From NCBI RefSeq assembly GCF_026914285.1, contig NZ_CP113864.1:1016001-1080000 (forward strand): DNA of 64,000 bases. Reading direction: 5' to 3'. Shown here in pieces: positions 49,254 through 58,562 of the stretch; position 1 is the first letter of the stretch, and every line of letters starts with the position of its first letter. The stretch is from Caldicellulosiruptor naganoensis (GTDB lineage Bacteria > Bacillota > Thermoanaerobacteria > Caldicellulosiruptorales > Caldicellulosiruptoraceae). Both the position numbers and the translations under genes were made by a program. The notes under the pieces were generated by a model that worked only from the letters and a program-made list of their open reading frames with translations, had not been told where the DNA came from and did not search any database.

Positions 49254-51235
49254 CTTGACTTTGTCAGTTTGAAGCTCAAAAAGCTTGGGAGGACTGGGAT
49301 TGACAAAATATGGACCTCAATTTTGTCACTACATCATTTGCTAATACCAATAAATTCTAAGCCTTCCTCATATGTCATGAAGTTTTTTGGACCCTTTATC
49401 TTCATTACATTCAGTATATCTCCAGCTCCTCCCTCAATTCTTTGCTTTATCAAATATTTCTTCCCTTTTATCTCTATTTCAAAAAAGTTCATTGAATATA
49501 TTGCTTCCATTATCCTTTCACTACTTATTCCTTTACCTTTTCTCCTCAAAATATATTCCAATGTCCTTTGCAGTAAAAATGCCAAAAAACATATCACAAA
49601 ATGTCCTTTTATTCTGCTTTCTGTAAAGTGATATATCGGTCGCACTTCTAAACAGCTTTTCATTACTCTGAATGACTGTTCTATCTTCCATAAATCGTGA
49701 TATGCTCCTAAAACCTCTTCTACATCCATATCCTTTTTGCTCGTTTGAATTGCATAATAACCGTCAAATTTCTCATCTCGTTTTATCGTTTCCTCATCCA
49801 ATACATATTCTTCTGATTTTGATTTCTTCTTCAAATATTTCCTTGCACCTTTCTTTTCTAAGGCTGTTATGCTTCCTTTGTTCTCTAAAAGCTCTTTGGC
49901 TTTTCTTACCAATCTCTCTCTGTCTTCTTTGTCTTTCTTGGCTCTCTTGCTTGAATACGTTATTATCAAATTCTCTTCTATTTTGAACTCTTTACCCTCT
50001 TCATCCTTGACAATATTTGTTCTTTCCAATACCTTATATTTGAATTCATCACCATAAATTTCTTCAGCATTCAAACATCTTTTGCCATCAAGTCTTTTAT
50101 ATCCTTCTTCATTAAAAACTTCATCTAAAATTTCTTTACTTGCATTCTTTAATCTGCTTGCTACTATATAGTCGTACCCAGCTTCTTTTATCATCTTTAA
50201 ATTTATTCTGCTGTTAAGCCCTTTGTCTGCTACTATTATTATCTTATCTATACTAAATTTTTCCTTCAGCTTCCTCAGTATCTTTACCATCGTCTTGCTA
50301 TCTATCGTATTACCAGGAAAAAGTTCATACCCTATCGGTCTGCCTTCTTTGTCCACCAAAAGCCCTAATACAACTTGCACTTCATTTACCTTGTTGTCTT
50401 TGCTAAACCCAAAATTTTTAAGTTCATCCGCTCTACAACTCTCAAAGTATATTGTCGTCACATCATAAAACACTACATCAACTACCATCTTAAATAAGTC
50501 TTTATTTCTCTGATACAGGTATGTCTCTAAATCTTCTTTTACACTGTCAAGAAAATCTAAACACCTGTACAATTGATTCAAATCTATATCCTCTTCAAAT
50601 CCAAAATATTTGCTTCTCTGATGATAAGTTCTTAGTTTGCTCATTGGCTCTATCAATCTCTGTATGGTCATTAAAAAACTTACTTTGTCTACATCAAATT
50701 TTATCTTTCTCTCTTTTGCTGCTTTCCCTTTTAAAAACTTATCAATTTCAAGCTCCTGCCATAACTTTCTGTATACAATGTATCCCCAGTTTTTTACAAC
50801 TGCATCCGAAATATCTTCTTCAGATTCAATAGTAACAGCTTTTGCATTCTCAGTAGTTGTTTCAGCGACAATATCAGATAGTTTTTTTACAATGTTTTTA
50901 AAAGCGGGGTCATCTTTGAGAATATCAAGTCTACCAAAGTTAAATAGTACTCTTTGCTTTACTTTACCATTTTCACGGTAATTTTCGACTAACCTAACAT
51001 ACTGATAACCGCCAGCATTAGTAATTTTGACAAACATATGGCAACTCCTTGAAGATAGTTTGTTATATTGTACCACAAAATATTTAAAAAGTCAAGCAAA
51101 TTCAGTATATATTAAGCTAAAATTTGTCCCTACATTTTTTAAAATTTTTTATTTTTCTCTTCTTGAAACCCGCATAAATTAAGACTTTGTTATTTTTTGT
51201 TAGCTCAAAAACACCTCTTAACTGACAAAGTCAAG
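49254..51235 (-). mobile_element. IS1634-like insertion sequence, copy 2
   Basis: 1982 bp with the same 16-bp inverted termini as the other copies, in the opposite orientation. Flanked by a 181-bp perfect direct repeat (49073-49253 and 51236-51416), which I take as a target-site duplication. Its transposase is intact but more diverged from copies 1 and 3 than those are from each other. Confidence 0.95.
49334..51037 (-). CDS. IS1634-family DDE transposase, copy 2
   Basis: 567 residues from the ATG at 51037, same domain layout as copy 1, with FYDVTTIYFE, IVADKGLNSR and the YHDLWKIEQSFRVMK signature preserved. The region before the start also differs from copy 1 (frame upstream reads QYNKLSSRSCH). 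Differences are scattered substitutions without indels, so the gene was under selection or has diverged recently. Confidence 0.9.
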   Translation of the reverse strand: MFVKITNAGGYQYVRLVENYRENGKVKQRVLFNFGRLDILKDDPAFKNIVKKLSDIVAETTTENAKAVTIESEEDISDAVVKNWGYIVYRKLWQELEIDKFLKGKAAKERKIKFDVDKVSFLMTIQRLIEPMSKLRTYHQRSKYFGFEEDIDLNQLYRCLDFLDSVKEDLETYLYQRNKDLFKMVVDVVFYDVTTIYFESCRADELKNFGFSKDNKVNEVQVVLGLLVDKEGRPIGYELFPGNTIDSKTMVKILRKLKEKFSIDKIIIVADKGLNSRINLKMIKEAGYDYIVASRLKNASKEILDEVFNEEGYKRLDGKRCLNAEEIYGDEFKYKVLERTNIVKDEEGKEFKIEENLIITYSSKRAKKDKEDRERLVRKAKELLENKGSITALEKKGARKYLKKKSKSEEYVLDEETIKRDEKFDGYYAIQTSKKDMDVEEVLGAYHDLWKIEQSFRVMKSCLEVRPIYHFTESRIKGHFVICFLAFLLQRTLEYILRRKGKGISSERIMEAIYSMNFFEIEIKGKKYLIKQRIEGGAGDILNVMKIKGPKNFMTYEEGLEFIGISK

Positions 51236-51416
51236 AGAAGTCTGATAGTATATGAGAATCTAAAAAGACCTTTTTATATTTTCTTTGGTTTTTAGCTTGC
51301 TGAAATACAGTGATGTAAAGAACATATGTGAAAAAGGTTTAAGCGATGGACCTGGGTATAAAGACGAAAGTTATATACCTATGTTTATTTGTGCACTCAG
51401 CAATAAGCACTATTTT
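51236..51416. repeat. 181-bp direct repeat, right copy (target duplication of IS copy 2)
   Basis: Second copy of 49073-49253, abutting the other end of the IS. Beyond it the interrupted sequence resumes with AAAGTTCTGTC. Confidence 0.93.
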
Positions 51417-52116
51417 AAAGTTCTGTCAATTAGAATACCTTTATCACGTGACAAATTGGCTTTTTACTAACATCTTTGTGGAATGGCTCAATATTTTATC
51501 ATAAAGCCTTTCAGTTATCTTTGTTTGATAAGTTCTTTTATAAAGTTCGAGCGATATTATGAAAACGGAAATTACCATTTCTTTGTTGTTAAAATAAAAA
51601 TTTTTGAAATTCCCTCATGGTGCTACAACTTATCCCATATAAAAACTATTAACTTTATCATTGGGATTTTTATCGTGATAAACTTTTCACACCCTGATAA
51701 GCATATCTCGACGCTATCAAAATTACAGATATTCTTGCATATGGGTATAAGGATGATGTGACTCATGCAAGCGAGAGGCAAGATATCGAAAGTAGAGGAT
51801 TAACACTCCAAAATTATGTCTTAATAGATAAAAGCGTTTTAAAATATTTTCTGGAGAACCCAAGAGACTAAAATAAGACAAACATATTAGCGTATTTTCT
51901 CAAATAAAGAGGTGTGACTCCAGTGGAGGATAAAAAAAAATCATTATATAATTATCTATTGAAAACACCATATATGAAATGCAATTGTTTTTACCCAGAT
52001 TGATAAGCAAAACTTGTAGAATCTGGTAGTATATTAAATACTGTCGAACTTCGATTAAACAATTAAGTGCAAAAGAGATATTAACTTGGGAAAGTTATGT
52101 TTCTTGGTGATATGAA
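51417..52116 (+). other. Decayed coding region
   Basis: No intact gene. The most coherent remnant is 51701-51871, an open C-terminal segment beginning AYLDAIKITDILAYGYKDD and ending FLENPRD before TAA; two stops precede it directly, and HWDFYRDKLFTP just upstream is in the same frame. Another short piece, VEDKKKSLYNYLLKTPYMKC, lies near 51923. I do not recognise the family. Confidence 0.4.
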
Positions 52117-53208
52117 ATGCGGAAAGTTCTTCGGCTGGTTTATAATTTGTTACCTCATCCCAAACAATTAACTCCTGTTAAAAAGGTTTTATTAACTATT
52201 TATTACCTTCTTTGTTTCTTCTTCTTGTTTGGATACTTACCCTTTGGAATATTCCTTCTTGCTTTAGGTTATGTTATTCAATCGTTGTCTGAGTTTTCAG
52301 AATATGCACGTATAAACAAGTATCTTGCTAAGACAATAAAGACATTTGTTGTCTCTTTTCTTGCTCTATTCGTTAGTTTGTCGGTGTTAATTAATTCTCA
52401 GCCTCAAACTGTAAATAGTCCAAATACAAACGTAAAAACAAGCGCCTTATTTTCTAGCCTTCAATCTCCAGTTACAAAAGCAGTCTATAATGAAAATACC
52501 TTCTCAGAATCTCATCGAACCAAGCAACTGGCCAATACTACTGTTCCAACGGCTACATATAAAAAAGAAAGTGGTAAACCCGTTCAACCTTTTCCTATAA
52601 ACTTTACAAAAGTTTTTGTAACAAAAGTGATAGACGGAGATACAATAGTGGTTAGGTTACCAAGCGGCAAAGAAGAAAAAGTAAGATTTATAGGTGTCAA
52701 TGCTCCTGAAAGTACTGATAGGCTTGAACCCTACGGTGTTCAAGCTTCACTCTTTACTGAAGAAAGTCTGTCTAATAAGTACGTTTATCTTGAAAAAGAT
52801 ATAAGCGAAAGAGATAAGTACGGTAGATTATTGCGATACATTTGGTTAAGTCCTCCCGCACAAATAAATGAAAGTGAAATCCGGCAAAAACTTTTTAATG
52901 CCATTCTTGTACTTGAGGGGTATGCTCAGGTTGCTACTTATCCACCTGATGTGAAATATACTGAGTACTTCCTGAAATTTCAACGTGAGGCACAACAAAA
53001 AGGTAAGGGACTTTGGTATTATCAAGAGTTATTTCAAACAACCACTACTAAATCACAACAGTATGTAGGCAACACAAATTCAAAGAAATTTCATTACCCA
53101 TGGTGTAAATGGGCTCAGAAGATCTCACCTTACAATCGGGTGTACTTCCAATCACGTAAAGAAGCTATAAAAGCTGGTTATATACCATGTAAAGTATGTA
53201 AGCCTTAA
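52117..53208 (+). CDS. Membrane-anchored thermonuclease (SNase-like) with a C-terminal Cys-rich knuckle
   Basis: 363 residues. Two hydrophobic segments (about 25-60 and 70-90) anchor the N-terminus, then a Ser/Thr/Asn-rich linker to about 165. The SNase domain (about 168-305) shows KVIDGDTIVVRLPSG, RFIGVNAPES, YLEKDISERDKYGRLLRYIW and KGKGLWYY; catalytic Arg/Glu are present. The tail has FHYPWCKWAQKI and IPCKVCKP, an Ada-like metal-binding motif seen on many secreted SNases. It would cut DNA/RNA outside the cell, perhaps for nucleotide scavenging. GGTGA precedes the ATG. It is the only intact non-IS gene in the decayed island. Confidence 0.85.
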   Translation: MRKVLRLVYNLLPHPKQLTPVKKVLLTIYYLLCFFFLFGYLPFGIFLLALGYVIQSLSEFSEYARINKYLAKTIKTFVVSFLALFVSLSVLINSQPQTVNSPNTNVKTSALFSSLQSPVTKAVYNENTFSESHRTKQLANTTVPTATYKKESGKPVQPFPINFTKVFVTKVIDGDTIVVRLPSGKEEKVRFIGVNAPESTDRLEPYGVQASLFTEESLSNKYVYLEKDISERDKYGRLLRYIWLSPPAQINESEIRQKLFNAILVLEGYAQVATYPPDVKYTEYFLKFQREAQQKGKGLWYYQELFQTTTTKSQQYVGNTNSKKFHYPWCKWAQKISPYNRVYFQSRKEAIKAGYIPCKVCKP

Positions 53209-53528
53209 AGAACGGTAACAAAGGTTATCAAAACTTTATACTGCCGAGGCAAATTAGTTACAAATGGCAGTTGATTGGTACTTTTAGAAAAGCAAAAGAT
53301 AGCAAACTTCATACCCACTTAGATATTTTACAACGGTAACATAACATTCCATTCTTTCAGTTTTCTTGAACTGCTGCTGTAAAACTTTTTACTATTTTCC
53401 ATTATGTTAAAAAATAAGCAGACGGTTTCTTTTCCTTTCTATAACTTATTCTTTTGCGTTGTCTTCAAATATATTTTAACTGTGGAAAATATCTTTATGT
53501 CTATTCGAGTTAAATTTTTGCATTGTCA
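53209..53528. other. Gene-free stretch
   Basis: No credible reading frame or strong hairpin seen between the nuclease gene and the small-RNA promoter. Confidence 0.4.
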
Positions 53529-53557
53529 TTTACAAAGCAGCAAGTTTGTGTTAAAAT
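53529..53557 (+). promoter_or_regulatory. Promoter of the candidate small RNA/leader
   Basis: TTTACA (53529-53534), 17-bp spacer, TAAAAT (53552-53557). Confidence 0.55.
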
Positions 53558-53563
53558 CATAAT

Positions 53564-53685
53564 CAAAAAATTAATTCCACCACGAAGGTGGAAGGAAAAA
53601 TTTAGAAGTAGGCATAATCAAAAATATAGCTAAATAAAGCAACAAACCCACGAAGGGAAGTATTCCCTTCGTGGGTTTTTATTTT
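53564..53685 (+). ncRNA. Candidate small RNA or attenuator leader before an ECF S-component relic
   Basis: About 120 nt with no reading frame. The 5' hairpin TTCCACC-ACGAA-GGTGGAA (53575-53593) and the 3' terminator (arms 53644-53659 and 53663-53678, perfect 16-bp stem, T-rich tail) share the 9-mer CCACGAAGG. The terminator's right arm can thus pair with either copy, so the 5' copy could act as an alternative partner. It ends 42 bp before the broken ECF gene, suggesting a former regulatory leader; no known riboswitch class is recognised. Confidence 0.5.
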
Positions 53686-53726
53686 TATTGTAAACTTAAA
53701 AACTCAGTTTAGTAAGGAATATAAAA

Positions 53727-54045
53727 ATGGCAACTAAAACAAGGCAAGTTGCTTTAAGTGGATTTTTTATCGCATTAGGGATTATAATTCCAATGATATT
53801 CCAGAAAGCTTAAACTAAACATATATGTAACTTTGATTTTAAGTATGATTTTCGGGCGGGTTGTAGCAGGAATAGTTGTATGGTTTTTGGTAACATTCTT
53901 TGCCGCAAAACTGCCAGGTCCTATTATATTTATTGCTGGGAGTATTACGAAAGGTCTGCCAGGGATTGCAATTCAGTTGATTGTGATTCCACTTTTAATG
54001 TTGGCACTTGAGCGTTATGGAATAGCTAAAAGGGCTGAAAAATAA
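53727..54045 (+). pseudogene. ECF transporter S component with internal deletion
   Basis: Two pieces of one family separated by a deletion. The start (ATG 53727) reads KTRQVALSGFFIALGIIIPM and stops at 53813. About 5 bp on, another frame reads LNIYVTLILSMIFGRVVAG and continues to GLPGIAIQLIVIPLLMLALE, ending at 54045. The middle four membrane helices are missing compared with normal S components of about 170-190 residues. Non-functional. A methyltransferase gene follows after 38 bp, so the two probably formed an operon behind the leader at 53564. Confidence 0.75.
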
Positions 54046-54186
54046 AAAAGCAGGATAAGATCTTAAAAAGGAGTGCACTTTTTATGGACACAAGAGAGTA
54101 TTTCAACTTGTTGGCAGACAAATGGGATGAAATTGTGTGGCATGACCCTCAAAAGATTAACCAGATTATGCAATTAATCTCACTTA

Positions 54187-54232
54187 AAAAAGGTGAGAAG
54201 GTTTTGGATGTTGGTACTGGCACAGGTGTCTT
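54187..54232. repeat. 46-bp direct repeat, left copy (target duplication of IS copy 3)
   Basis: Identical to 56215-56260 and immediately before the IS terminus. It covers the methyltransferase motif I coding sequence. Confidence 0.95.
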
Positions 54233-56214
54233 CTTGACTTTGTCAGTTAGGAGGAGTTTTTGAGCTAACAAAAAATAACAAAGTCTTAATTTATGCGGGT
54301 TTTGAGAATAGAAAAATAAAAAATTTTAAAAATTGTAGTGGCAAATTATAGTCTGAAATATGCTATAAATACTTGACATTTTGAATATTTTGTGGTACAA
54401 TTACTCAAAATACCTTTGAGGAGTTACCATATGTTTGTCAAAATAACTAATGCTGGCGGTTACCAGTATGTTAGATTAGTCGAAAACTATCGTGAAAATG
54501 GCAAGGTAAAACAAAGAGTGTTATTTAATTTTGGTAGACTTGATCTTCTCAAAAGTGATCCTGCTTTTAAAAACATTGTAAGAAAACTATCCGACATTGT
54601 TGAAAAAACAACTACTGGAAATACAAAAGCTGTTACTATTGAATCTGAAGAGGATGTATCGGATGCAGTTATAAAAAATTGGGGATACATTGTATTCAGA
54701 AAGTTATGGGAAGAACTTGAAATAGATAAGTTTTTAAAAGAGAGAGCAACAAAAGGGAGAAAGATAAAATTTGATGTAGACAAAGTAAGTTTTTTAATGA
54801 CCATACAGAGATTGATAGAACCTATGAGCAAACTAAGAACTTATCATCAGAGAAATAAATATTTTGGATTTGAAGAGGATATAGATTTAAATCAGTTGTA
54901 CAGGTGTTTAGATTTTCTTGACAGTATAAAAGAAGATTTAGAGACGTATCTGTATCAGAAAAATAGGGATTTATTTAAGATGGTAGTTGATGTAGTTTTT
55001 TATGACGTGACGACAATATACTTTGAGAGTTGTAGAGCCGATGAACTTAAAAATTTTGGTTTTAGCAAAGACAACAAGATAAATGAAGTACAGGTTGTGT
55101 TAGGGCTTTTGGTAGACAAAGAAGGCAGGCCGATAGGTTATGAACTTTTTCCTGGCAATACAATAGATAGCAAAACAATGGTAAAGATACTGAGGAAACT
55201 GAAAGAAAAATTTAGTATAGATAAGATAGTGATAGTAGCAGACAAAGGGCTCAACAGCAGATTAAATTTAAAGATGATAAAAGAAGCGGGATACGATTAT
55301 ATAGTAGCAAGCAGATTAAAGAATGCAAGTAAAGAAATTTTAGATGAAGTATTTAAGCAAGAAGGATATAAAAGGCTTGATGGAAAAAGTTGTTTGAATG
55401 CTGAAGAAATTTATGGAGATGAATTCAAATATAAGGTATTGGAAAGAACAAATGTTATCAAGGATGAAGAGTGTAAAGAGTTTAAAATAGAAGAGAGACT
55501 GATAATAACCTATTCAAGCAAGAGAGCTAAGAAAGACAAAGAAGACAGAGAGAGATTGGTATCAAAAGCCAAAGAGCTTTTAGAGAACAAAGGAAGTATA
55601 ACAGCCTCAGAGAAAAAAGGTGCGAGGAAATATTTGAAGAAGAAATCAAAGTCAGAAGAATATGTATTGGATGAGGAAGCGATAAAACGAGATGAGAAGT
55701 TTGACGGTTACTATGCAATACAAACGAGCAAAAAGGATATGGATGTAGAAGAAGTTTTAGGAGCATATCACGATTTATGGAAGATAGAACAGTCTTTCAG
55801 AGTAATGAAAAGCTGTTTAGAAGTACGACCGATATATCACTTTACAGAAAGCAGAATAAAAGGACATTTTGTGATATGTTTTTTGGCATTTTTATTACAG
55901 AGGACATTGGAATATATTTTGAGGAAAAAAGGTAAAGGAATAAGTAGTGAAGGGATAATGAAAGCAATAGATTCAATGAATTTTATTGAAATAGAGATAA
56001 AAGGGAAGAGATATTTGATAAAGCAAAGGACAGAAGGAGGAGCTGGAGATATACTGAATGTGATGAAGATAAAGGGGCCAAAAAATTTCATTACATATGA
56101 GGAAGGCTTAGAATTTATTGGTATAAGGAAATGATGTAGTGACAAAATTGAGGTCCATATTTTGTCAATCCCAGTCCCCCCAAGCTTTTTGAGTTTCAAA
56201 CTGACAAAGTCAAG
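54233..56214 (+). mobile_element. IS1634-like insertion sequence, copy 3
   Basis: 1982 bp, 16-bp perfect inverted termini, nearly identical to copy 1 (about ten amino-acid differences in the transposase). Inserted in a methyltransferase gene with a 46-bp exact target duplication, so this is a recent, well-defined insertion. Confidence 0.96.
54431..56134 (+). CDS. IS1634-family DDE transposase, copy 3
   Basis: 567 residues from ATG 54431 with GAGGAG upstream and the TTGACA-17-TACAAT promoter inside the element. Same catalytic residues as copy 1. Differences from copy 1 include Lys for Glu in VFKQEG, Ser for Leu in ITASEKK and Arg for Ser at the penultimate residue. Confidence 0.9.
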   Translation: MFVKITNAGGYQYVRLVENYRENGKVKQRVLFNFGRLDLLKSDPAFKNIVRKLSDIVEKTTTGNTKAVTIESEEDVSDAVIKNWGYIVFRKLWEELEIDKFLKERATKGRKIKFDVDKVSFLMTIQRLIEPMSKLRTYHQRNKYFGFEEDIDLNQLYRCLDFLDSIKEDLETYLYQKNRDLFKMVVDVVFYDVTTIYFESCRADELKNFGFSKDNKINEVQVVLGLLVDKEGRPIGYELFPGNTIDSKTMVKILRKLKEKFSIDKIVIVADKGLNSRLNLKMIKEAGYDYIVASRLKNASKEILDEVFKQEGYKRLDGKSCLNAEEIYGDEFKYKVLERTNVIKDEECKEFKIEERLIITYSSKRAKKDKEDRERLVSKAKELLENKGSITASEKKGARKYLKKKSKSEEYVLDEEAIKRDEKFDGYYAIQTSKKDMDVEEVLGAYHDLWKIEQSFRVMKSCLEVRPIYHFTESRIKGHFVICFLAFLLQRTLEYILRKKGKGISSEGIMKAIDSMNFIEIEIKGKRYLIKQRTEGGAGDILNVMKIKGPKNFITYEEGLEFIGIRK

Positions 56215-56260
56215 AAAAAGGTGAGAAGGTTTTGGATGTTGGTACTGGCACAGGTGTCTT
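56215..56260. repeat. 46-bp direct repeat, right copy (target duplication of IS copy 3)
   Basis: Second copy of 54187-54232, directly after the IS end; it continues into the rest of the methyltransferase gene. Confidence 0.95.
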
Positions 56261-56861
56261 GGTTGAGTATATCTTGAACTTTGTGGGAGAGGAAGGAGAA
56301 GTTATTGGAGTTGATATTTCTGAAAGGATGATTGAAAAAGCAAGGGAAAAGTACAAAGGCAAAAAGAACGTTAGATTTCTACACTGTGATGTTATGGATC
56401 TTGAGTTTGAAGAATACTTCGACGCTATAATATGCTACTCGGTCTTTCCTCATTTTGAGGATAAAAAGAAAACTGTGCAAAAACTTTCTACAATGTTGAA
56501 GGAAAACGGTAAACTTGTCATATGCCACTCACAATCACGACAAGAAATTAACAATCTCCACAAAAACCTACCTGAACCAGTAAAGAGACACTTTCTTCCC
56601 GAGTTGTTTGTTATCATCAAATGGATAGAAGAAGCAAGCTTAAAGCCTAAATATTGGATTGACAATGAGGTTATGTTTTTAGTAATAGCACAAAAAAGCA
56701 AATAGGCATATGAATGAAATACTTGTTTGTACGTCATTTTGGTATGACAAACGTCTTTGCAACTATACAAGGGACAACTTTTTATATTCTTGACAAAACT
56801 AACTTGAGAGTGTTATTATAATATAAAACCGAGTATACAAGTCGGAATTGGAGAGATAAAA

Positions 56862-57304
56862 ATGTTTAGGTTGTCGACAAAAGGAAGATATGGAGTAAGG
56901 GCAATGTTTGATTTAGCACTACATTATGATGAAGGACTTGTTTCACTCAAGAGCATTGCCGAACGTCAAGAAATCTCGGAACATTATTTAGAGCAGCTAA
57001 TTGCAACTTTAAAAAAAGCCGGGCTTGTGAAAAGTATAAGAGGTGCTCAATGTTATCTCAGGAGCCTTCTAAAATCACAATTGGAGATATTTTAAGGGCA
57101 TTGGAAGGTTCACTCGCTCCTTCTGAATGCATTGATGATACTCAGAAGGTTGATTGTCCACGAAAAGACTTTTGTGTTACTAAAAAGGTTTGGGAGAAGG
57201 TAAAAGAAGCAATTGAAAATGTTGTAGACTCAATAACGTTGCAAGACTTGGTTGATGATTATAAAAAGATGACAGCAAATGAGTCTTATATGTTTTATAT
57301 TTAA
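56862..57304 (+). pseudogene. Rrf2/IscR-family regulator with a 10-nt deletion
   Basis: The first frame (56862-57095) gives the winged-helix start [20 protein letters not shown] and recognition helix region [19 protein letters not shown], then RGAQ, after which it is out of frame. A second frame from 57050 gives [19 protein letters not shown], the three-Cys cluster ECIDDTQKVDCPRKDFC and the C-terminal helix. Relatives read RGAxGGYxL at the junction; loss of GGY plus one base, 10 nt in all, fits exactly. It stands just before iscS-iscU, so it was probably their Fe-S-sensing repressor; the operon may now be unregulated. Confidence 0.85.
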
Positions 57305-57368
57305 AAAAGAGGGTATAATAGACATAGAAAACCCACTATAAAGATAAAAATAATAGGAGATGATATAA

Positions 57369-58562
57369 ATGCAGGAAAAAATTATCTATTTTGACCATGC
57401 GGCAACAACCCCGCTAAAAAAAGAAGTCTTAGAGGAGATGATGCCATATCTCACAGAACAATATGGCAATCCATCAACCATCTACAAACTTGGCAGAGAA
57501 GCAAAGAAGGTAATTGAGCTTGCAAGAGAAAGGGTTGCTAAGGCTTTAAATGCAGAGGTGCAAGAGATATTTTTCACCTCTGGAGGAACAGAGTCAGATA
57601 ACTGGGCATTAAAGGGTGTAGCCTTTGCAAATAGAGATAAAGGTAAGCATATTATAACAACAACCATTGAGCACCATGCAGTTTTGCACCCACTAAAATA
57701 TCTTGAGGGTTTAGGGTTTGAAGTGACATATGTTCCTGTTGAGCCAAATGGTATTGTGGATCCTCAAAAAGTCAAAGAAGCAATAAGAGATGATACTATA
57801 TTGATTTCTGTAATGCTCGCAAACAATGAAATTGGTACAATTCAGCCAGTTAAAGAGATAGCAAGAATAGCAAAAGAAAGAGGAATAATTGTTCATACAG
57901 ATGCTGTTCAAGCAATTGGTCAAATTCCTGTTGATGTTAAAGATTTAGATGTTGATTTACTATCACTTTCTGCTCACAAATTCTATGGACCAAAAGGAGT
58001 TGGAGCTCTTTATATCAAAAAAGGGACAAAAATTCACCCATTTTCGCATGGAGGAGCACAGGAAAGAAACAGACGTGCAGGAACAGAGAATGTTGCTGGA
58101 ATTGTTGGGCTTGGCAAGGCGATTGAGCTTGCAACTGCAAATCTTACAGAGTATGCAAGCAGGCTTCAAAAGCTGAGGGATAAGCTCATTGACGGGGTTC
58201 TGAGCAAGATTGATTATGTTCGTTTAAATGGTGATAGATATAACAGGCTTCCGAGCAATGCTAATTTCTCATTTGAGTTTATTGAAGGAGAGAGTTTGCT
58301 TTTGATGCTTGACATGAAAGGGATTGCAGCATCAAGCGGTTCTGCTTGCACATCAGGGTCTTTAGACCCATCACATGTGCTGTTGGCAATAGGGCTTGAG
58401 CATGAGGTAGCGCATGGTTCGTTGAGAATAACCTTAGGTGAGGATAATACAGAAGAAGATATAGATTATCTTTTAGAAGTCCTGCCAGAAATTGTGTCGA
58501 GGCTCAGAGAAATGAGTCCACTTTATGAAAAGGTAAAAAAGGGGGTAATTAAAGATGTATAG
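57369..58562 (+). CDS. iscS: Cysteine desulfurase (NifS/IscS type)
   Basis: 397-residue PLP enzyme supplying sulfur for Fe-S clusters and tRNA thiolation. [18 protein letters not shown] start, PLP Lys in [12 protein letters not shown], active-site Cys loop [25 protein letters not shown] precedes the ATG. Overlaps iscU by 8 bp. mnmA follows, so the sulfur is likely shared between scaffold and tRNA thiolase. Confidence 0.95.
   Translation: MQEKIIYFDHAATTPLKKEVLEEMMPYLTEQYGNPSTIYKLGREAKKVIELARERVAKALNAEVQEIFFTSGGTESDNWALKGVAFANRDKGKHIITTTIEHHAVLHPLKYLEGLGFEVTYVPVEPNGIVDPQKVKEAIRDDTILISVMLANNEIGTIQPVKEIARIAKERGIIVHTDAVQAIGQIPVDVKDLDVDLLSLSAHKFYGPKGVGALYIKKGTKIHPFSHGGAQERNRRAGTENVAGIVGLGKAIELATANLTEYASRLQKLRDKLIDGVLSKIDYVRLNGDRYNRLPSNANFSFEFIEGESLLLMLDMKGIAASSGSACTSGSLDPSHVLLAIGLEHEVAHGSLRITLGEDNTEEDIDYLLEVLPEIVSRLREMSPLYEKVKKGVIKDV

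Larger units (their letters stand above)
54084..56705 (+). pseudogene. Class I SAM-dependent methyltransferase split by IS copy 3
   Basis: The 5' part (54084-54232) starts at ATG with AAGGAG and encodes TREYFNLLADKWDE through the SAM-binding motif I VLDVGTGTGV, then runs into the IS and stops. The 3' part (from 56215) repeats the motif-I segment because of the 46-bp duplication and continues with GVDISERMIEKAREKY, CDVMDLEFEEYFDAII and VICHSQSRQEINNLH to 56705. Without IS and one repeat the frame would be intact, at about 210 residues. Related enzymes methylate small molecules; the upstream ECF relic hints at a shared substrate. Confidence 0.88.

Noticed and set aside
49122..51470. The two identical short frames reading FSLLKYSDVKNICEKG as duplicated genes
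   Set aside because: They lie inside the 181-bp target duplication, so the repetition is a by-product of IS insertion; coding status of the original is doubtful.
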